Below, one piece after another: positions 23,999 to 32,682 of a stretch of 35,178 bases of DNA. The translations under genes were made by a program, and so were the position numbers. Each line of letters opens with the position of its first letter. Position 1 is the first letter of the stretch. The notes under the pieces are model-generated. The model saw nothing but the letters and a program-made list of their open reading frames with translations, searched no databases and was not told the DNA's origin. The stretch lies in the NCBI GenBank assembly GCA_964483105.1, contig CAYZZU010000026.1, positions 1 through 35,178 of the forward strand, given 5' to 3'. The stretch is from CAYZZU01 sp964483105. GTDB lineage: Bacteria > CG2-30-53-67.

Positions 23999-24809
23999 CT
24001 TCCTTCCCCTTTGCAGTCTTTCTCTGATCACCGGTCAGGCCGAACCGCCTCTCCCGTTTTTGAAAGTCGAGCAGGGCCTCCAGGAACTCCTTGCGTTTAA
24101 AATCCGGCCAGAGGGTCGTTGTAAAGTAGAGTTCCGTGTAAACCGATTGCCAGGTCAGAAAATTACTGATCCGTTGCTCCCCGCTGGTCCGGATCATCAG
24201 ATCCGGATCCGGCAGACCTGCTGTATACATCCGTTCGGACAGTCGCGTTTCATCGATCTGGGACGGCCGGATCTTCCCGTCAAGCAGATCACGAGACAAG
24301 GCGCGGACGGCGTCCACGATCTCGGTCCTTCCACCATAACTCAACGCGAGGTTCATCGTGAGCCCCTGGTTCCGGACCGTTTCCTCTTCGGCCCGCCTCA
24401 GACAGCCCTGGACCTCTTCGGGAAGGTCTGAAATTCTTCCGACGGCACGGAAACGAATTTGATTCCGCTGCATCTCCGGAAGTTTCTTGACAATATACTC
24501 CTTGAGGAGCCCCATGAGCGCCCGGATCTCGAGCTGGGGACGGCGCCAGTTTTCCATGGAAAAGGCGTACAGAGTCAGGACGGAAACACCGACTTCCCGG
24601 GCGCAGGCGACTACCTCGTCCACCGAATGGACTCCCTCCCGATGTCCCCGAATCCGCGGGAAGGCCCTCGCGTTTGCCCAGCGGCCGTTTCCGTCCATGA
24701 TGATGGCGACATGACGTGGAACCGCGGCGGGATCAATCCGGTGGAAAAGATCCGGATAAAGTTTTTCCGTACGGTCCCGCTCTTCAACCAGAGGGATGTT
24801 CTTTTTCAT
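23988..24809 (-). CDS. uppS: Isoprenyl (undecaprenyl diphosphate) transferase
   Basis: Cis-prenyltransferase that makes the C55 lipid carrier for cell-wall synthesis. Motifs are HVAIIMDGNGRWANARAFPRIRGHREG with the catalytic Asp, LTLYAFSMENWRRP, LALSYGGRTEIVDA and the C-terminal DPDLMIRTSGEQRISNFLTWQ. About 273 residues from the ATG at 24809. Another in-frame ATG at 24851 is equally possible, as neither has a strong ribosome binding site. It overlaps cdsA by 11 nt. Confidence 0.96.
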   Translation of the reverse strand: MKKNIPLVEERDRTEKLYPDLFHRIDPAAVPRHVAIIMDGNGRWANARAFPRIRGHREGVHSVDEVVACAREVGVSVLTLYAFSMENWRRPQLEIRALMGLLKEYIVKKLPEMQRNQIRFRAVGRISDLPEEVQGCLRRAEEETVRNQGLTMNLALSYGGRTEIVDAVRALSRDLLDGKIRPSQIDETRLSERMYTAGLPDPDLMIRTSGEQRISNFLTWQSVYTELYFTTTLWPDFKRKEFLEALLDFQKRERRFGLTGDQRKTAKGKEDAF

Positions 24810-24952
24810 GACACTGTCCGTGTTTACAGAACTCCACCCTGAAGATTTCATCCCGGATTCCCGCGGGAGCCTCGAACGCCTCCCGCTGAAGCCATCCCTT
24901 CAGACACCGGGAGAAACTTCGAAGCATATCTACCGGAAACCCCGGGAGTGAT

Positions 24953-25510
24953 CTAAACCGTCATAACTTCTTCTTCCTTCTTCTTCAAGATCTGATCCGC
25001 CTTCTTGACGTATTGATCGGTCAGCTTTTGAATCTCGTCCTGGATTTTCCGGTGCTCATCTTCGGTGATTTCCTTTTCTTTCTCCAACCTTTTCAGCTGA
25101 TCCTTCCCTTCTTTTCTGGAATGGCGGATGGCGACGCGGCAGTCCTCCGTCATGTTCCGGATCACCTTGACAATCTCGCGTCTTCGTTCCTCCGTCAGCT
25201 CCGGGATCGTGATCCGGATCATCTTTCCGTCATTAGAGGGAGTCAACGCCAGATCCGATTTTAAAATGGCCTTCTCAATCGCGGGCAGAGTGGAAATATC
25301 CCAGGGCTGGATGGTAATCATCCGGCTCTCCGGAACAGCGAGAGTGGCCATCTGGTTCAGACGGGTGGGGGTCCCGTAATAATCCACCAAGACATGATCC
25401 AGGATTCCAGTGGATGCCCTTCCGGTACGGACCCTGGCGAACTCGCTCTTCAGAGCAGAAATGGACTTTTCCATCTTCTCCCGGATCCGGGTCATGAGTT
25501 CCTTGGTCAT
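24953..25510 (-). CDS. frr: Ribosome recycling factor
   Basis: Splits post-termination ribosomes together with EF-G. 185 residues, the standard length. It contains SISALKSEFARVRTGRAS, the YYGTPTRLNQMA hinge region and the long C-terminal helix RHSRKEGKDQLKRLEKEKEI. AAGGAGG 7 nt before the ATG at 25510 is a near-perfect ribosome binding site. It starts 2 nt after the pyrH stop. Confidence 0.97.
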   Translation of the reverse strand: MTKELMTRIREKMEKSISALKSEFARVRTGRASTGILDHVLVDYYGTPTRLNQMATLAVPESRMITIQPWDISTLPAIEKAILKSDLALTPSNDGKMIRITIPELTEERRREIVKVIRNMTEDCRVAIRHSRKEGKDQLKRLEKEKEITEDEHRKIQDEIQKLTDQYVKKADQILKKKEEEVMTV

Positions 25511-25512
25511 GG

Positions 25513-26223
25513 TCAGCCTCCTTGTACTTTCGTCCCGATTTTCTCTCCCAAAAGGACTCTCCGGATATTCCCCTTCCGCGTCATCCTGAAGACGATAATC
25601 GGCAGGGCGTTGTCCATGCACAGAGAGATGGCAGTGGAATCCATTACCTTAAGGCGCTGCTGCAACACCTCCAGGTAGGTTACCTCGGACAGCATCCTGG
25701 CATCCTTCACCTTCACCGGGTCCGCCGTATAGACACCATCCACCTTGGTCGCCTTCAGGATCACATCGGCGCCGATTTCCATGGCACGCAGGGCGGCGGC
25801 CGTGTCCGTGGTGAAGAAGGGATTGCCGGTCCCCCCTCCGAAGATCACAACACGCCCCTTTTCCAGGTGCCGCGTGGCTCGTCTTCGGATGTACGGCTCC
25901 GCCAGGGACTTCATCTCCAGGGCGGAAAGGACGCGCGTCTTGACCCCCTCCTGTTCCAGGGCGCTCTGAAGGGCCAGGGCGTTCAGCATAGTCGCCAACA
26001 TTCCCATGTAGTCCCCCGTGGCGCGTTCCATCCCCTGAGCCACCCCGGAGATTCCCCGGAAGATATTCCCGCCACCGATCACAATGGCGATCTGAATGTG
26101 CAGATCCTGCACGTCCCGTAATTCAGAGGCGATTTCCTGAAGGACACCGGGATCAATCCCGTACTCCCTCGGTCCCATGAGCGCCTCACCACTCAACTTC
26201 AGAAGAACCCTTTTGTAGGTCAA
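25513..26223 (-). CDS. pyrH: UMP kinase
   Basis: Phosphorylates UMP to UDP. A hexameric amino-acid-kinase-fold enzyme of 236 residues. It starts YKRVLLKLSGEALMG, then has IAIVIGGGNIFRGISG, MGMLATMLNALAL and FFTTDTAAALRAMEI. The start codon is TTG (26221-26223). No ATG or GTG precedes it in frame and the encoded N-terminus is exactly the family start, so the unusual codon is well supported. A hairpin lies between tsf and this gene. Confidence 0.96.
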   Translation of the reverse strand: MTYKRVLLKLSGEALMGPREYGIDPGVLQEIASELRDVQDLHIQIAIVIGGGNIFRGISGVAQGMERATGDYMGMLATMLNALALQSALEQEGVKTRVLSALEMKSLAEPYIRRRATRHLEKGRVVIFGGGTGNPFFTTDTAAALRAMEIGADVILKATKVDGVYTADPVKVKDARMLSEVTYLEVLQQRLKVMDSTAISLCMDNALPIIVFRMTRKGNIRRVLLGEKIGTKVQGG

Positions 26224-26282
26224 TACGTTACCCCGTCGAACACCTCTTCACGGCTTTTCAGTAAAAACCAGACTCAAATGAC

Positions 26283-26303
26283 GGATCTTCACAGTAAAGA
26301 TCC
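26283..26303 (-). promoter_or_regulatory. Intercistronic hairpin after tsf
   Basis: GGATCTT (26283-26289) and AAGATCC (26297-26303) form a perfect 7-bp stem with a 7-nt loop, starting directly after the tsf stop codon. No uridine run follows on the minus strand, so it is more likely an attenuating or mRNA-stabilising hairpin than a full terminator. It could set the ratio of tsf to pyrH expression. Confidence 0.4.
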
Positions 26304-26957
26304 CTACCCCTTAAGCTGCGCCTGGATCTCTTCCGCAAAGTTTTCCTTTTTCTTTTCGATCCCCTCTCCGAGTTCGTAACGCGTAAAACGTCGGATCTGG
26401 ATGTTTTCTCCGATCTTGGCGATACTGTTGGTAATCAGGTCCGAGATCGATAGGTCCGTGTCCTTGACAAAGGTCTGTTCCATCAGACAGACCTCGCCGA
26501 AAAATTTCCCCATCCGTCCTTCCACAATCTTGTCCAGGATCTTCTCCGGCTTCCCGGATTCACGCGCCTGTTCCAGGTATACCTTCCGCTCCCTCTCCAC
26601 CACATCGGTCGGAACATCCTCTCTCTTCAGATAGAGGGGACGCGCAGCAGCGATATGCATGGCGATATCCCGGACCAGGTTCTGGAAATCCTCGTTGCGG
26701 GCGACAAAATCGGTCTCGCAATTCACCTCAACCAGCACACCGATCTTGCCGCCGGCATGAATATAAGAACTGACCAATCCTTCCGAGGCAACCCTCCCGG
26801 CCTTCCTGGCCGCCGCGGAAAGTCCTTTTTTCCGAAGAAAGTCGATCGCGGCTTCCATATCGCCCTGGGTTTCTCCAAGGGCCTTTTTACAATCCATGAT
26901 CCCGGCGCCGGTTCTTGCCCGTAGCTCCTTCACCTGATCGGCTGTGATACTGCTCAT
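26304..26957 (-). CDS. tsf: Elongation factor Ts
   Basis: Nucleotide exchange factor for EF-Tu. 217 residues: the UBA-like N-terminal domain with RARTGAGIMDCKKALGETQGDMEAAIDFLRKKG, then GKIGVLVEVNCETDFVARN, then a core that is shorter than the 280-residue E. coli form, as in many other bacteria. AAGGAGG precedes the ATG at 26957. It is second in the rpsB operon. Confidence 0.97.
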   Translation of the reverse strand: MSSITADQVKELRARTGAGIMDCKKALGETQGDMEAAIDFLRKKGLSAAARKAGRVASEGLVSSYIHAGGKIGVLVEVNCETDFVARNEDFQNLVRDIAMHIAAARPLYLKREDVPTDVVERERKVYLEQARESGKPEKILDKIVEGRMGKFFGEVCLMEQTFVKDTDLSISDLITNSIAKIGENIQIRRFTRYELGEGIEKKKENFAEEIQAQLKG

Positions 26958-27053
26958 TCTTTTCCTCCTTGAACATGCATGACGGCTCAATAAAAAATCT
27001 GTCTGCGGGGTATGCCGGCTCGCCGCTGCGGCATCCGATAACACGCTGGATTC

Positions 27054-27845
27054 CTATTCCTGCGCTTCCCCTGCCACGGCGGTGGGGGCCTTCACCTCCG
27101 CCTCTTCGGATGGAACCTCAGAGGCCGCCGCCTTCAACATTTCCTCTTCAACGTCCGGGACCTTTTCATTCCGTACCTCCAGGACGGCGTTGGCGATCTT
27201 GGACGCGATGAGTCGAATGGAACGGATGGCATCGTCGTTTCCGGGGATGATGTAATCGATTTCATCGGGATCACAATTGCTGTCCACAATGGCAATGATC
27301 GGAATGCCCATGATCCTGGCTTCGTGGACGGCGATTCGTTCCTTCTTCGGATCGACTATAAAGAGAGCGCCGGGAAGTCCGTTCATTTCCTTGATCCCCC
27401 CCAAATACTTCTCCAGCTTGAGCCGCTCCTTCTCAAACCGTAAGACCTCTTTCTTGTGAAAGCTGTCGTATGTCCCATCCTCTTTCATCTTTTCAAAGCG
27501 CTTCAGTTTCGCGATACTGTTCTTGATGGTGTTGTAATTGGTCAGAGTCCCTCCCAGCCATCTTTGATTCATGTAATACATACCACAACGGGTGGCCTCC
27601 TCGGAGATCGACTCCTGTGCCTGTTTCTTGGTCCCGACAAACAGGATGGAGCGCCCTTCGGAGACGATGTCCTTAATCACCCTGTGGATGGCCTTGATAT
27701 TGCGCAGTGTTTTCTGAAGATCAAGGATATAGATCCCGTTCCGTTCTCCGAAGATAAATTTCTTCATCTTCGGGTTCCAACGATTGGTCTGGTGCCCGAA
27801 ATGGACCCCCGCTTCCAGCAATTCTTTCATGGTTACGATCGGCAT
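27054..27845 (-). CDS. rpsB: 30S ribosomal protein S2
   Basis: 263 residues. The N-terminus MKELLEAGVHFGHQTNRWNPKMKKFIFGERNGIYILDL is canonical. WLGGTLTNYNTI and PGALFIVDPKKERIAVHEA follow. The C-terminus is extended by an acidic, Ala/Glu-rich tail. AAGGAGG precedes the ATG at 27845. It is the first gene of the minus-strand cluster that runs through tsf, pyrH, frr, uppS, cdsA, dxr, rseP and ispG. Confidence 0.98.
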   Translation of the reverse strand: MPIVTMKELLEAGVHFGHQTNRWNPKMKKFIFGERNGIYILDLQKTLRNIKAIHRVIKDIVSEGRSILFVGTKKQAQESISEEATRCGMYYMNQRWLGGTLTNYNTIKNSIAKLKRFEKMKEDGTYDSFHKKEVLRFEKERLKLEKYLGGIKEMNGLPGALFIVDPKKERIAVHEARIMGIPIIAIVDSNCDPDEIDYIIPGNDDAIRSIRLIASKIANAVLEVRNEKVPDVEEEMLKAAASEVPSEEAEVKAPTAVAGEAQE

Positions 27846-28258
27846 AGATATTCCTCCTTACCCATTGGTTCAACCTCCATACCCTTCATTTCCGCAGACA
27901 CGCGATCTCCGCGCACCGAGCCTGTCGGATCCGGATATGTGTGTGATGTTTTTCCCGGAAACCGGAAGAACGGTGAAGGCACCTCCTCCCCGGGAACCCT
28001 CTGCAAACGAAACGGCCTGATCAAAAGGAAAGACCCCCCGCCTCCTTACCTCCCGAATAACGCTATCCCCACGCACACCTCAACTTCCACATCGGTTTTA
28101 CGCACTGAGCGTTCAGGCATACCGTGAATAACCCGTATCGATCAACCGATCTTCGGGACAGGCCATAGGGCCGAATTCGAATTTAGAAAATTATCATATC
28201 ACATATTTTGTTGCAAGGAAAAACCTTTCAAACTGTAATGATAGCCAACAAGATTTTA
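27846..28258. other. Leader/intergenic region upstream of rpsB
   Basis: About 410 bases between the rpsB start and the divergent TPR-transpeptidase promoter. If transcription starts near 28183 the rpsB mRNA has a leader of roughly 340 nt, long enough for S2-type autoregulation. I recognise no published leader motif. Short open frames here have no homology or ribosome binding sites and are judged non-coding. The part nearest 28180-28260 is markedly AT-rich and holds the promoters. Confidence 0.5.
28190..28216 (-). promoter_or_regulatory. Possible rpsB operon promoter
   Basis: Minus-strand TTGCAA (28211-28216), 15-nt spacer, GATAAT (28190-28195), in an AT-rich block. The -10 is five of six but the spacer is short. 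An overlapping TATGAT offers another -10 with no good -35. Confidence 0.35.
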
Positions 28259-28287
28259 TTGACAACATTTTGTCTCTTTGATATTTT
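28259..28287 (+). promoter_or_regulatory. Sigma70-type promoter of the TPR-transpeptidase gene
   Basis: TTGACA (28259-28264), exactly 17 nt, TATTTT (28282-28287). Perfect -35 and a good -10 in AT-rich DNA, about 92 nt before the start codon. It is one of the best promoter matches in the window. Confidence 0.7.
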
Positions 28288-28379
28288 TGGAAATATCTTG
28301 TTTCCCATGCTGAAAATCATCGAATGATATCCCATTACACCCTATTCCGTATCGCATCCTTTTACGATGGGAAGAATCC

Positions 28380-30365
28380 ATGAGAAAGTGGATCGGCAGC
28401 TCCGTTTTTCTCCATATTTTTTCTATAACATTTTGTTTCTCCCTCTTTATTTTTCTTTCCTCTCCCGTTCTTGCCGAGAACACGGAAACCGTTTTCTCCC
28501 TTCTCCAGCGGGGGAAGAAACTACAGGAGGAGGGGCGTCACATCCAGGCCCTTGAATTTTTCCGCAAGGCCACAACAAAAAAAGAAAACTTCGCAGACGC
28601 CTACTTCGCGATGGGAATCTCCTACTATAAGCTTCACCGGCTGAAAAGCAGCATCAGGTCATTTGAAAAGGTCCTCTCCATCAACCCGGAATCCACGGCA
28701 ACCCATAATAACCTGGCGGTAATCTACGCGGAACTCGGAAATTACCGGGACGCCCTCGAAGAAGTCAAGACAACGATCCGTCTGAACTCAAAATACAAAC
28801 AGGGCCATTTGAATCTCGCCGATCTTTACCTTTCCCGGTCGATCCAGGAATACCTGGAGGTCATTCGCGACAATCCCGAAAAAAACCGGAAAGTCCGGAA
28901 CCGGCTGCGCCATCTCCTGGAATCCGATCCGGAAAATCCCGAATTCCAGTATCAACTCGGCATCCTGTCCCGCATCGAGGGACACAACGAAGAGGCAGTG
29001 AAGAGATTTCAATCCGCCCTCCGGCTCGATCCATCCTACAGTGACCGAGCCTACCTCGCACTGGGAGACCTGTTCGAGAAGCAGGGGAAACTCAAGAAGG
29101 CCTTCATCGCCTACAAGACCCTTCTCGACAGAAGCCCGGAGAACGATGCGGCCGCCTTCGCCGCAGGCCGTATCAAAAACCGGGACCGGGACTATGCCAC
29201 AGCCGAGGACCTTCTGAAAAGAGCGGCGTCGCTTCATCCTACTCCGGACGTGGACTATGAACTGGGACAGGCCCAGCAGGGACTCGGGAAAAATCAGGAA
29301 GCCATCGCCTCTTATCAACGGTCCCTCCGGTTGAAGGATCGTCCGGAAACCCGTTTCGCCCTCGGACAGGCCTTGAAATCAGACATGAAATACCCGCAGG
29401 CCATCAAGGAGTTCGAATCGATTCTTAAGACCTACCCGAACCGGGAACGGATCAAAAAAGAGATTCTGGAGATTACCCAGGCCAGGCTCACACAATCGGC
29501 TACCAAGAAGACGGCAACCAGAGGCCGGGAATCGCGACAGATCCCCGCTCCGCTGGTCAGATTGAAAGGAAATCAGGATTACGCCCTGCTTGTGGACAAA
29601 TCCACCCAGATGCTCCGTCTGTACCGGGAACAGAAAGAACGAATCGTTCTGCTTCAATCCTTTGCCTGCTCTACCGGTGAAAACCACGGCGAGAAACACC
29701 GACCAGGAGACAAGAAAACACCGGAAGGAATCTACCGCTTCACTGGGATCCGGACCGGGAGGGACCTTCCCCCCCGATACGGGAAACTGGCCTTTCCACT
29801 GGACTATCCCAACCTGTTCGACCGGAAGAAAGGCAGGGACGGAAACGGTATCTGGCTTCACGCCACCAACGAACCACTCCGCGCCTATCTGCCGAACAAG
29901 ACCCTCGGCTGTATCGTAATCAGCAACAAAGACATTCAGACACTCGCCCGGATCATCCGCCCCAATGACACCCCGATCATCATCTACGACAAAATCCCCC
30001 TTGCACGCATCGATGAACAGACGAAACTCCGGAAGCGGATCCTGAATTTTGTTTCCGCCTGGAAGAAAAGCTGGGAGGACCGGGACCTCGACCGATTCAT
30101 CGGATTTTACGCCTCCGGATTCACACACAAGGGGAGAGGGATCAAGGCATGGAGGACCTACAAGCGGAAGATTTTCAAGAGAAGCGGAAAGATTTCAATC
30201 CGACTGACACCCTACCGGATCCTCCGGTACAAGGAATATCTTACCGTCTCGTTCCTCCAGAAGTACCGGTCCGAAAGACATGCGGACAAAGGAATCAAAC
30301 GGCTTTTCCTGATCCAGGAAAAGAACCAATGGCGAATTGCCGGTGAGGAATGGCGCCCCATCTGA
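28380..30365 (+). CDS. Secreted TPR protein with L,D-transpeptidase/carboxypeptidase (Csd6-like) domain
   Basis: A 661-residue exported protein. Residues 1-32 are a signal peptide or anchor (basic MRKW, hydrophobic stretch, VLA). About 35-360 are TPR-like repeats (for example HIQALEFFRKATTKKENFADAYFAMGISYYKL). About 395-530 form an L,D-transpeptidase (YkuD) domain with His494 in GIWLHATN and catalytic Cys511 in TLGCIVISN. 545-661 form an NTF2-like domain ending WRIAGEEWRPI. YkuD plus NTF2-like is the layout of Helicobacter Csd6, an L,D-carboxypeptidase that trims peptidoglycan stem peptides and shapes the cell. The usual S/T-H-G-C is T-L-G-C here, as in that branch. Its own promoter and isolation from other cell-wall genes suggest separate control. 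Transpeptidase versus carboxypeptidase activity cannot be decided from sequence. Confidence 0.9.
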   Translation: MRKWIGSSVFLHIFSITFCFSLFIFLSSPVLAENTETVFSLLQRGKKLQEEGRHIQALEFFRKATTKKENFADAYFAMGISYYKLHRLKSSIRSFEKVLSINPESTATHNNLAVIYAELGNYRDALEEVKTTIRLNSKYKQGHLNLADLYLSRSIQEYLEVIRDNPEKNRKVRNRLRHLLESDPENPEFQYQLGILSRIEGHNEEAVKRFQSALRLDPSYSDRAYLALGDLFEKQGKLKKAFIAYKTLLDRSPENDAAAFAAGRIKNRDRDYATAEDLLKRAASLHPTPDVDYELGQAQQGLGKNQEAIASYQRSLRLKDRPETRFALGQALKSDMKYPQAIKEFESILKTYPNRERIKKEILEITQARLTQSATKKTATRGRESRQIPAPLVRLKGNQDYALLVDKSTQMLRLYREQKERIVLLQSFACSTGENHGEKHRPGDKKTPEGIYRFTGIRTGRDLPPRYGKLAFPLDYPNLFDRKKGRDGNGIWLHATNEPLRAYLPNKTLGCIVISNKDIQTLARIIRPNDTPIIIYDKIPLARIDEQTKLRKRILNFVSAWKKSWEDRDLDRFIGFYASGFTHKGRGIKAWRTYKRKIFKRSGKISIRLTPYRILRYKEYLTVSFLQKYRSERHADKGIKRLFLIQEKNQWRIAGEEWRPI

Positions 30366-30455
30366 TTGCAATCGAACGATGATTGACAAGCCCTGCGTCC
30401 GGTCCGACAGCAAAGCCGATCCGGACTCCTTGACTGCGTTTCATCGCCGTCCTCC

Positions 30456-31196
30456 TCAATCGTCCAGGAAGCGGCCGAAGAGTCCCCCGCGCTGCTCACC
30501 GGTATCTCTGCCGCGGCCTGCCATAATGCGGTCCACCAGGCGCGAAAGCGGAAGGCTCTGCAGATACACCTTCCCGGGACCCGTGAGCTTTGCCAGGAAG
30601 AGCCCCTCCCCGCCGAAAAGCGCGTTCTTGAACCCCCCGACCATCTGGATATCATAGTCCACGCCGGGCGCCAGACCGACGAGACAACCGGTATCGACCC
30701 GCACGGACTCACCCGGCGCCAGATCACGCTCGATAATCGTCCCGCCGGCATGGATGAAAACCATCCCGGCGCCCTGGAGCTTCTGGAGGATAAACCCCTC
30801 CCCCCCGAAAAAACCGGCTCCGAACCTCCTGGTAAAAGCCACCTCAATCTCGATGCCCTGGGCCGCGCACAGGAAGGCGTCCTTCTGACAGAGAAATCCC
30901 CCCCCGAACCTCCCGAGGTCGAGAGGAATGATCTTACCGGGATAGGGCGCGCCGAAGGCCACGTGTTTTTTACCCTTTCCCCGATGGGTAAACGAAGTTA
31001 TAAAAAAGCTCTCCCCCGTGACCATGCGCTTGAGCCCCCCCAGCAGGCCGCCCGAAGCCGAAGTCTGCATCTCGATCCCGTCCTCCATGAACATCATGGC
31101 GCCCGCCTCGGCGCGTACCGTCTCGCCCGGGTCGAGTTCCACCTCGACAATCTGCATGTCGTCACCATGAATCTTGTAATCGATCACATCGACCAT
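30456..31196 (-). CDS. AIM24/TIGR00266 family protein
   Basis: 246 residues built of repeated beta strands, the trimeric AIM24-like fold. Family landmarks are VELDPGETVRAEAGAMMFMEDGIEMQT, GGLLGGLKRMVTGESFFITSF, FLCQKDAFLCAAQGIEIE, and GGEGFILQKLQGAGMVFIHAGGTIIERDL, which is duplicated later as GGEGLFLAKLTGPGKVYLQSLPL. Cytosolic, no signal peptide. The bacterial role is unknown; the fungal namesake is a mitochondrial protein. The ATG at 31196 has GCAGGAGGT upstream. It lies alone on the minus strand beside the decayed accessory zone. Confidence 0.93.
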   Translation of the reverse strand: MVDVIDYKIHGDDMQIVEVELDPGETVRAEAGAMMFMEDGIEMQTSASGGLLGGLKRMVTGESFFITSFTHRGKGKKHVAFGAPYPGKIIPLDLGRFGGGFLCQKDAFLCAAQGIEIEVAFTRRFGAGFFGGEGFILQKLQGAGMVFIHAGGTIIERDLAPGESVRVDTGCLVGLAPGVDYDIQMVGGFKNALFGGEGLFLAKLTGPGKVYLQSLPLSRLVDRIMAGRGRDTGEQRGGLFGRFLDD

Positions 31197-31349
31197 ATCA
31201 GACCTCCTGCGCGGATTCCCCCAATTGAATTTACGAACCATCATGACGAACGATGAGATATTTGGGCCTCAGTATTTTCACATTGGGAAGGTTATATTGA
31301 ATTGGAATCCTTTCCTTTTCAGTCTTTCCAAAGCGCCTACCGAACCAGC

Positions 31350-31840
31350 GTGATTTTTCAACAAGACTGTACGTCTCTCTGATTCTCGTAACCCTGAATT
31401 CCATCGCAGTCTTCCTTGGGGCAGGCCCGCTCCCCTTTCCCCTGCCAGGCATCGGGGATACCGGCGCCTCTTCCATTTCAGGAGGATTCCCTCAAGCTGA
31501 ATATCATGTCGCCCACTGTTGCCAAAATCGTACAGGTACTCACAGGACTCTCCAGGCTGTTTGAAATAATCCTGAATCGATATTTCCCATCCAGGGAAAA
31601 TATCCAGTTCGTCAAAATCGTCATCGGGAATGCCGATTCTCATCAATACTTTCTAACGCGAGGATTTATAAATCGGAATTCATGGAGATGGCAATCCAGT
31701 CAACCCATGGCATCCTGGATCGCGACATGGAGATCCCAGAAGGAATTTTGCAGGCACCTGGATTCTTCGCCAGATCGCCGGTTCGATTCCGTAAAGCGTG
31801 GTCTTGGACTGGTAAACGAGATTGTCATGCTTCACATCGA
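31350..31840 (-). pseudogene. Decayed plasmid pRiA4b ORF-3-like gene
   Basis: Pieces of one protein lie in different frames on the minus strand. The first reads VYQSKTTLYGIEPAIWRRIQVPAKF. After a frame change comes WDLHVAIQDAMG-stop-LDCHLHEFRFINPRVRKY, where the stop replaces the usual Trp. RIGIPDDDFDELDIF...YLYDFGNSGRHDIQLEGILLKWKRRRYPRCLAGE is in another frame, and ERACPKEDCDGIQGYENQRDVQ in yet another. In order these give the pRiA4b ORF-3 family (function unknown, common in mobile and accessory DNA). At least three frameshifts and one in-frame stop make it non-functional. The 3' limit is uncertain. Confidence 0.8.
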
Positions 31841-31869
31841 TGGTCCATTCATCGTTAACAATTGAAAGA

Positions 31870-32500
31870 TCAGTCCACCCCCAGGCGCTTTGCCACATCC
31901 CGGTATTCCGGCACCTCGCCATAGATCCTCTCAAGATCAGCCCGGGCGCGGGCCTTCTGCCCCAGATCCTCGTAGGTCAGGACCCGCTCGTACCGGAGGG
32001 CATGGAGCAGTTCCCCGGGCCGATCCTTCTTCCGGCGCAGGGCGGCGGTCAACGTATCCCGGGCGGCAGTGGCAAGGCCGAGTTGACGGAGAGCCCTTGC
32101 CTTGTAAAGCATGAGGGCGGCATGGAGAGGGGATTCGTTCTCGACCCCCTCGGCCAACTGAACCACCTTTTGGCAGGCCGATTTCTCATTCCGTCGGGCG
32201 TCAAGAAGGAGTTCCGCAAGGGAAAGCTTGACCACCACGTCATCAGGTTCGAGCCTTCTCAACCGTTTCAGCGCCGCAATGGCATCTTCCCCTCTCGCAA
32301 GTCGCTGGTAAGTTTCCACCAGGAAGGGTCTTTGTATAAAAGAGCCCCGTTCCCGGAATGCCCACCGTGGCCCGTTTGCCCCGGGAACCGACGGTGAACT
32401 TCGCACCCCGGGGCCCGAACGAGAAAGACCCGCCCGACTTGCTCAGATTCAGCGTCACACCGGGGGCGATCTTGATTCTTCTCCAGAAACGGAAGCTCAT
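31870..32500 (-). pseudogene. DUF4236 protein with helical-repeat C-terminus, frameshifted
   Basis: The ATG at 32500 opens a clear DUF4236 domain: FRFWRRIKIAPGVTLNLSKS, then FGPRGAKFTVGSRGKRATVGIPGTGLFYT. At about 32330-32350 this frame degrades. The next frame continues as FLVETYQRLARGEDAIAALKRLRRLEPDD and a TPR-like helical region down to KRLGVD at 31870. In related proteins DUF4236 is N-terminal to other regions, so the two frames are probably one gene broken by an indel, or a small deletion joining the parts out of frame. A sequencing error or two separate genes cannot be excluded. The function of DUF4236 is unknown. Confidence 0.65.
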
Positions 32501-32682
32501 TTCAGCCTGCCTCTTTCCTATAGGTATCCTGTGCCCTTGACCACTAGCGGGGTTTCAAAATCTGAAATCATAGATGGCACTTCCGGAAGACCTCCCAGAA
32601 CATTGGAATGGGAAATCCTTGGAAGACTTCCTCTCCCTCCCCGGGATTGAGGTGAGGGGGAAATTTGACACAGGGGCCGGAA

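Noticed and set aside
27833..28024. Small minus-strand open frame upstream of rpsB
   Set aside because: Runs into the rpsB ribosome binding site and start, lacks its own ribosome binding site, and has no recognisable sequence; treated as leader.
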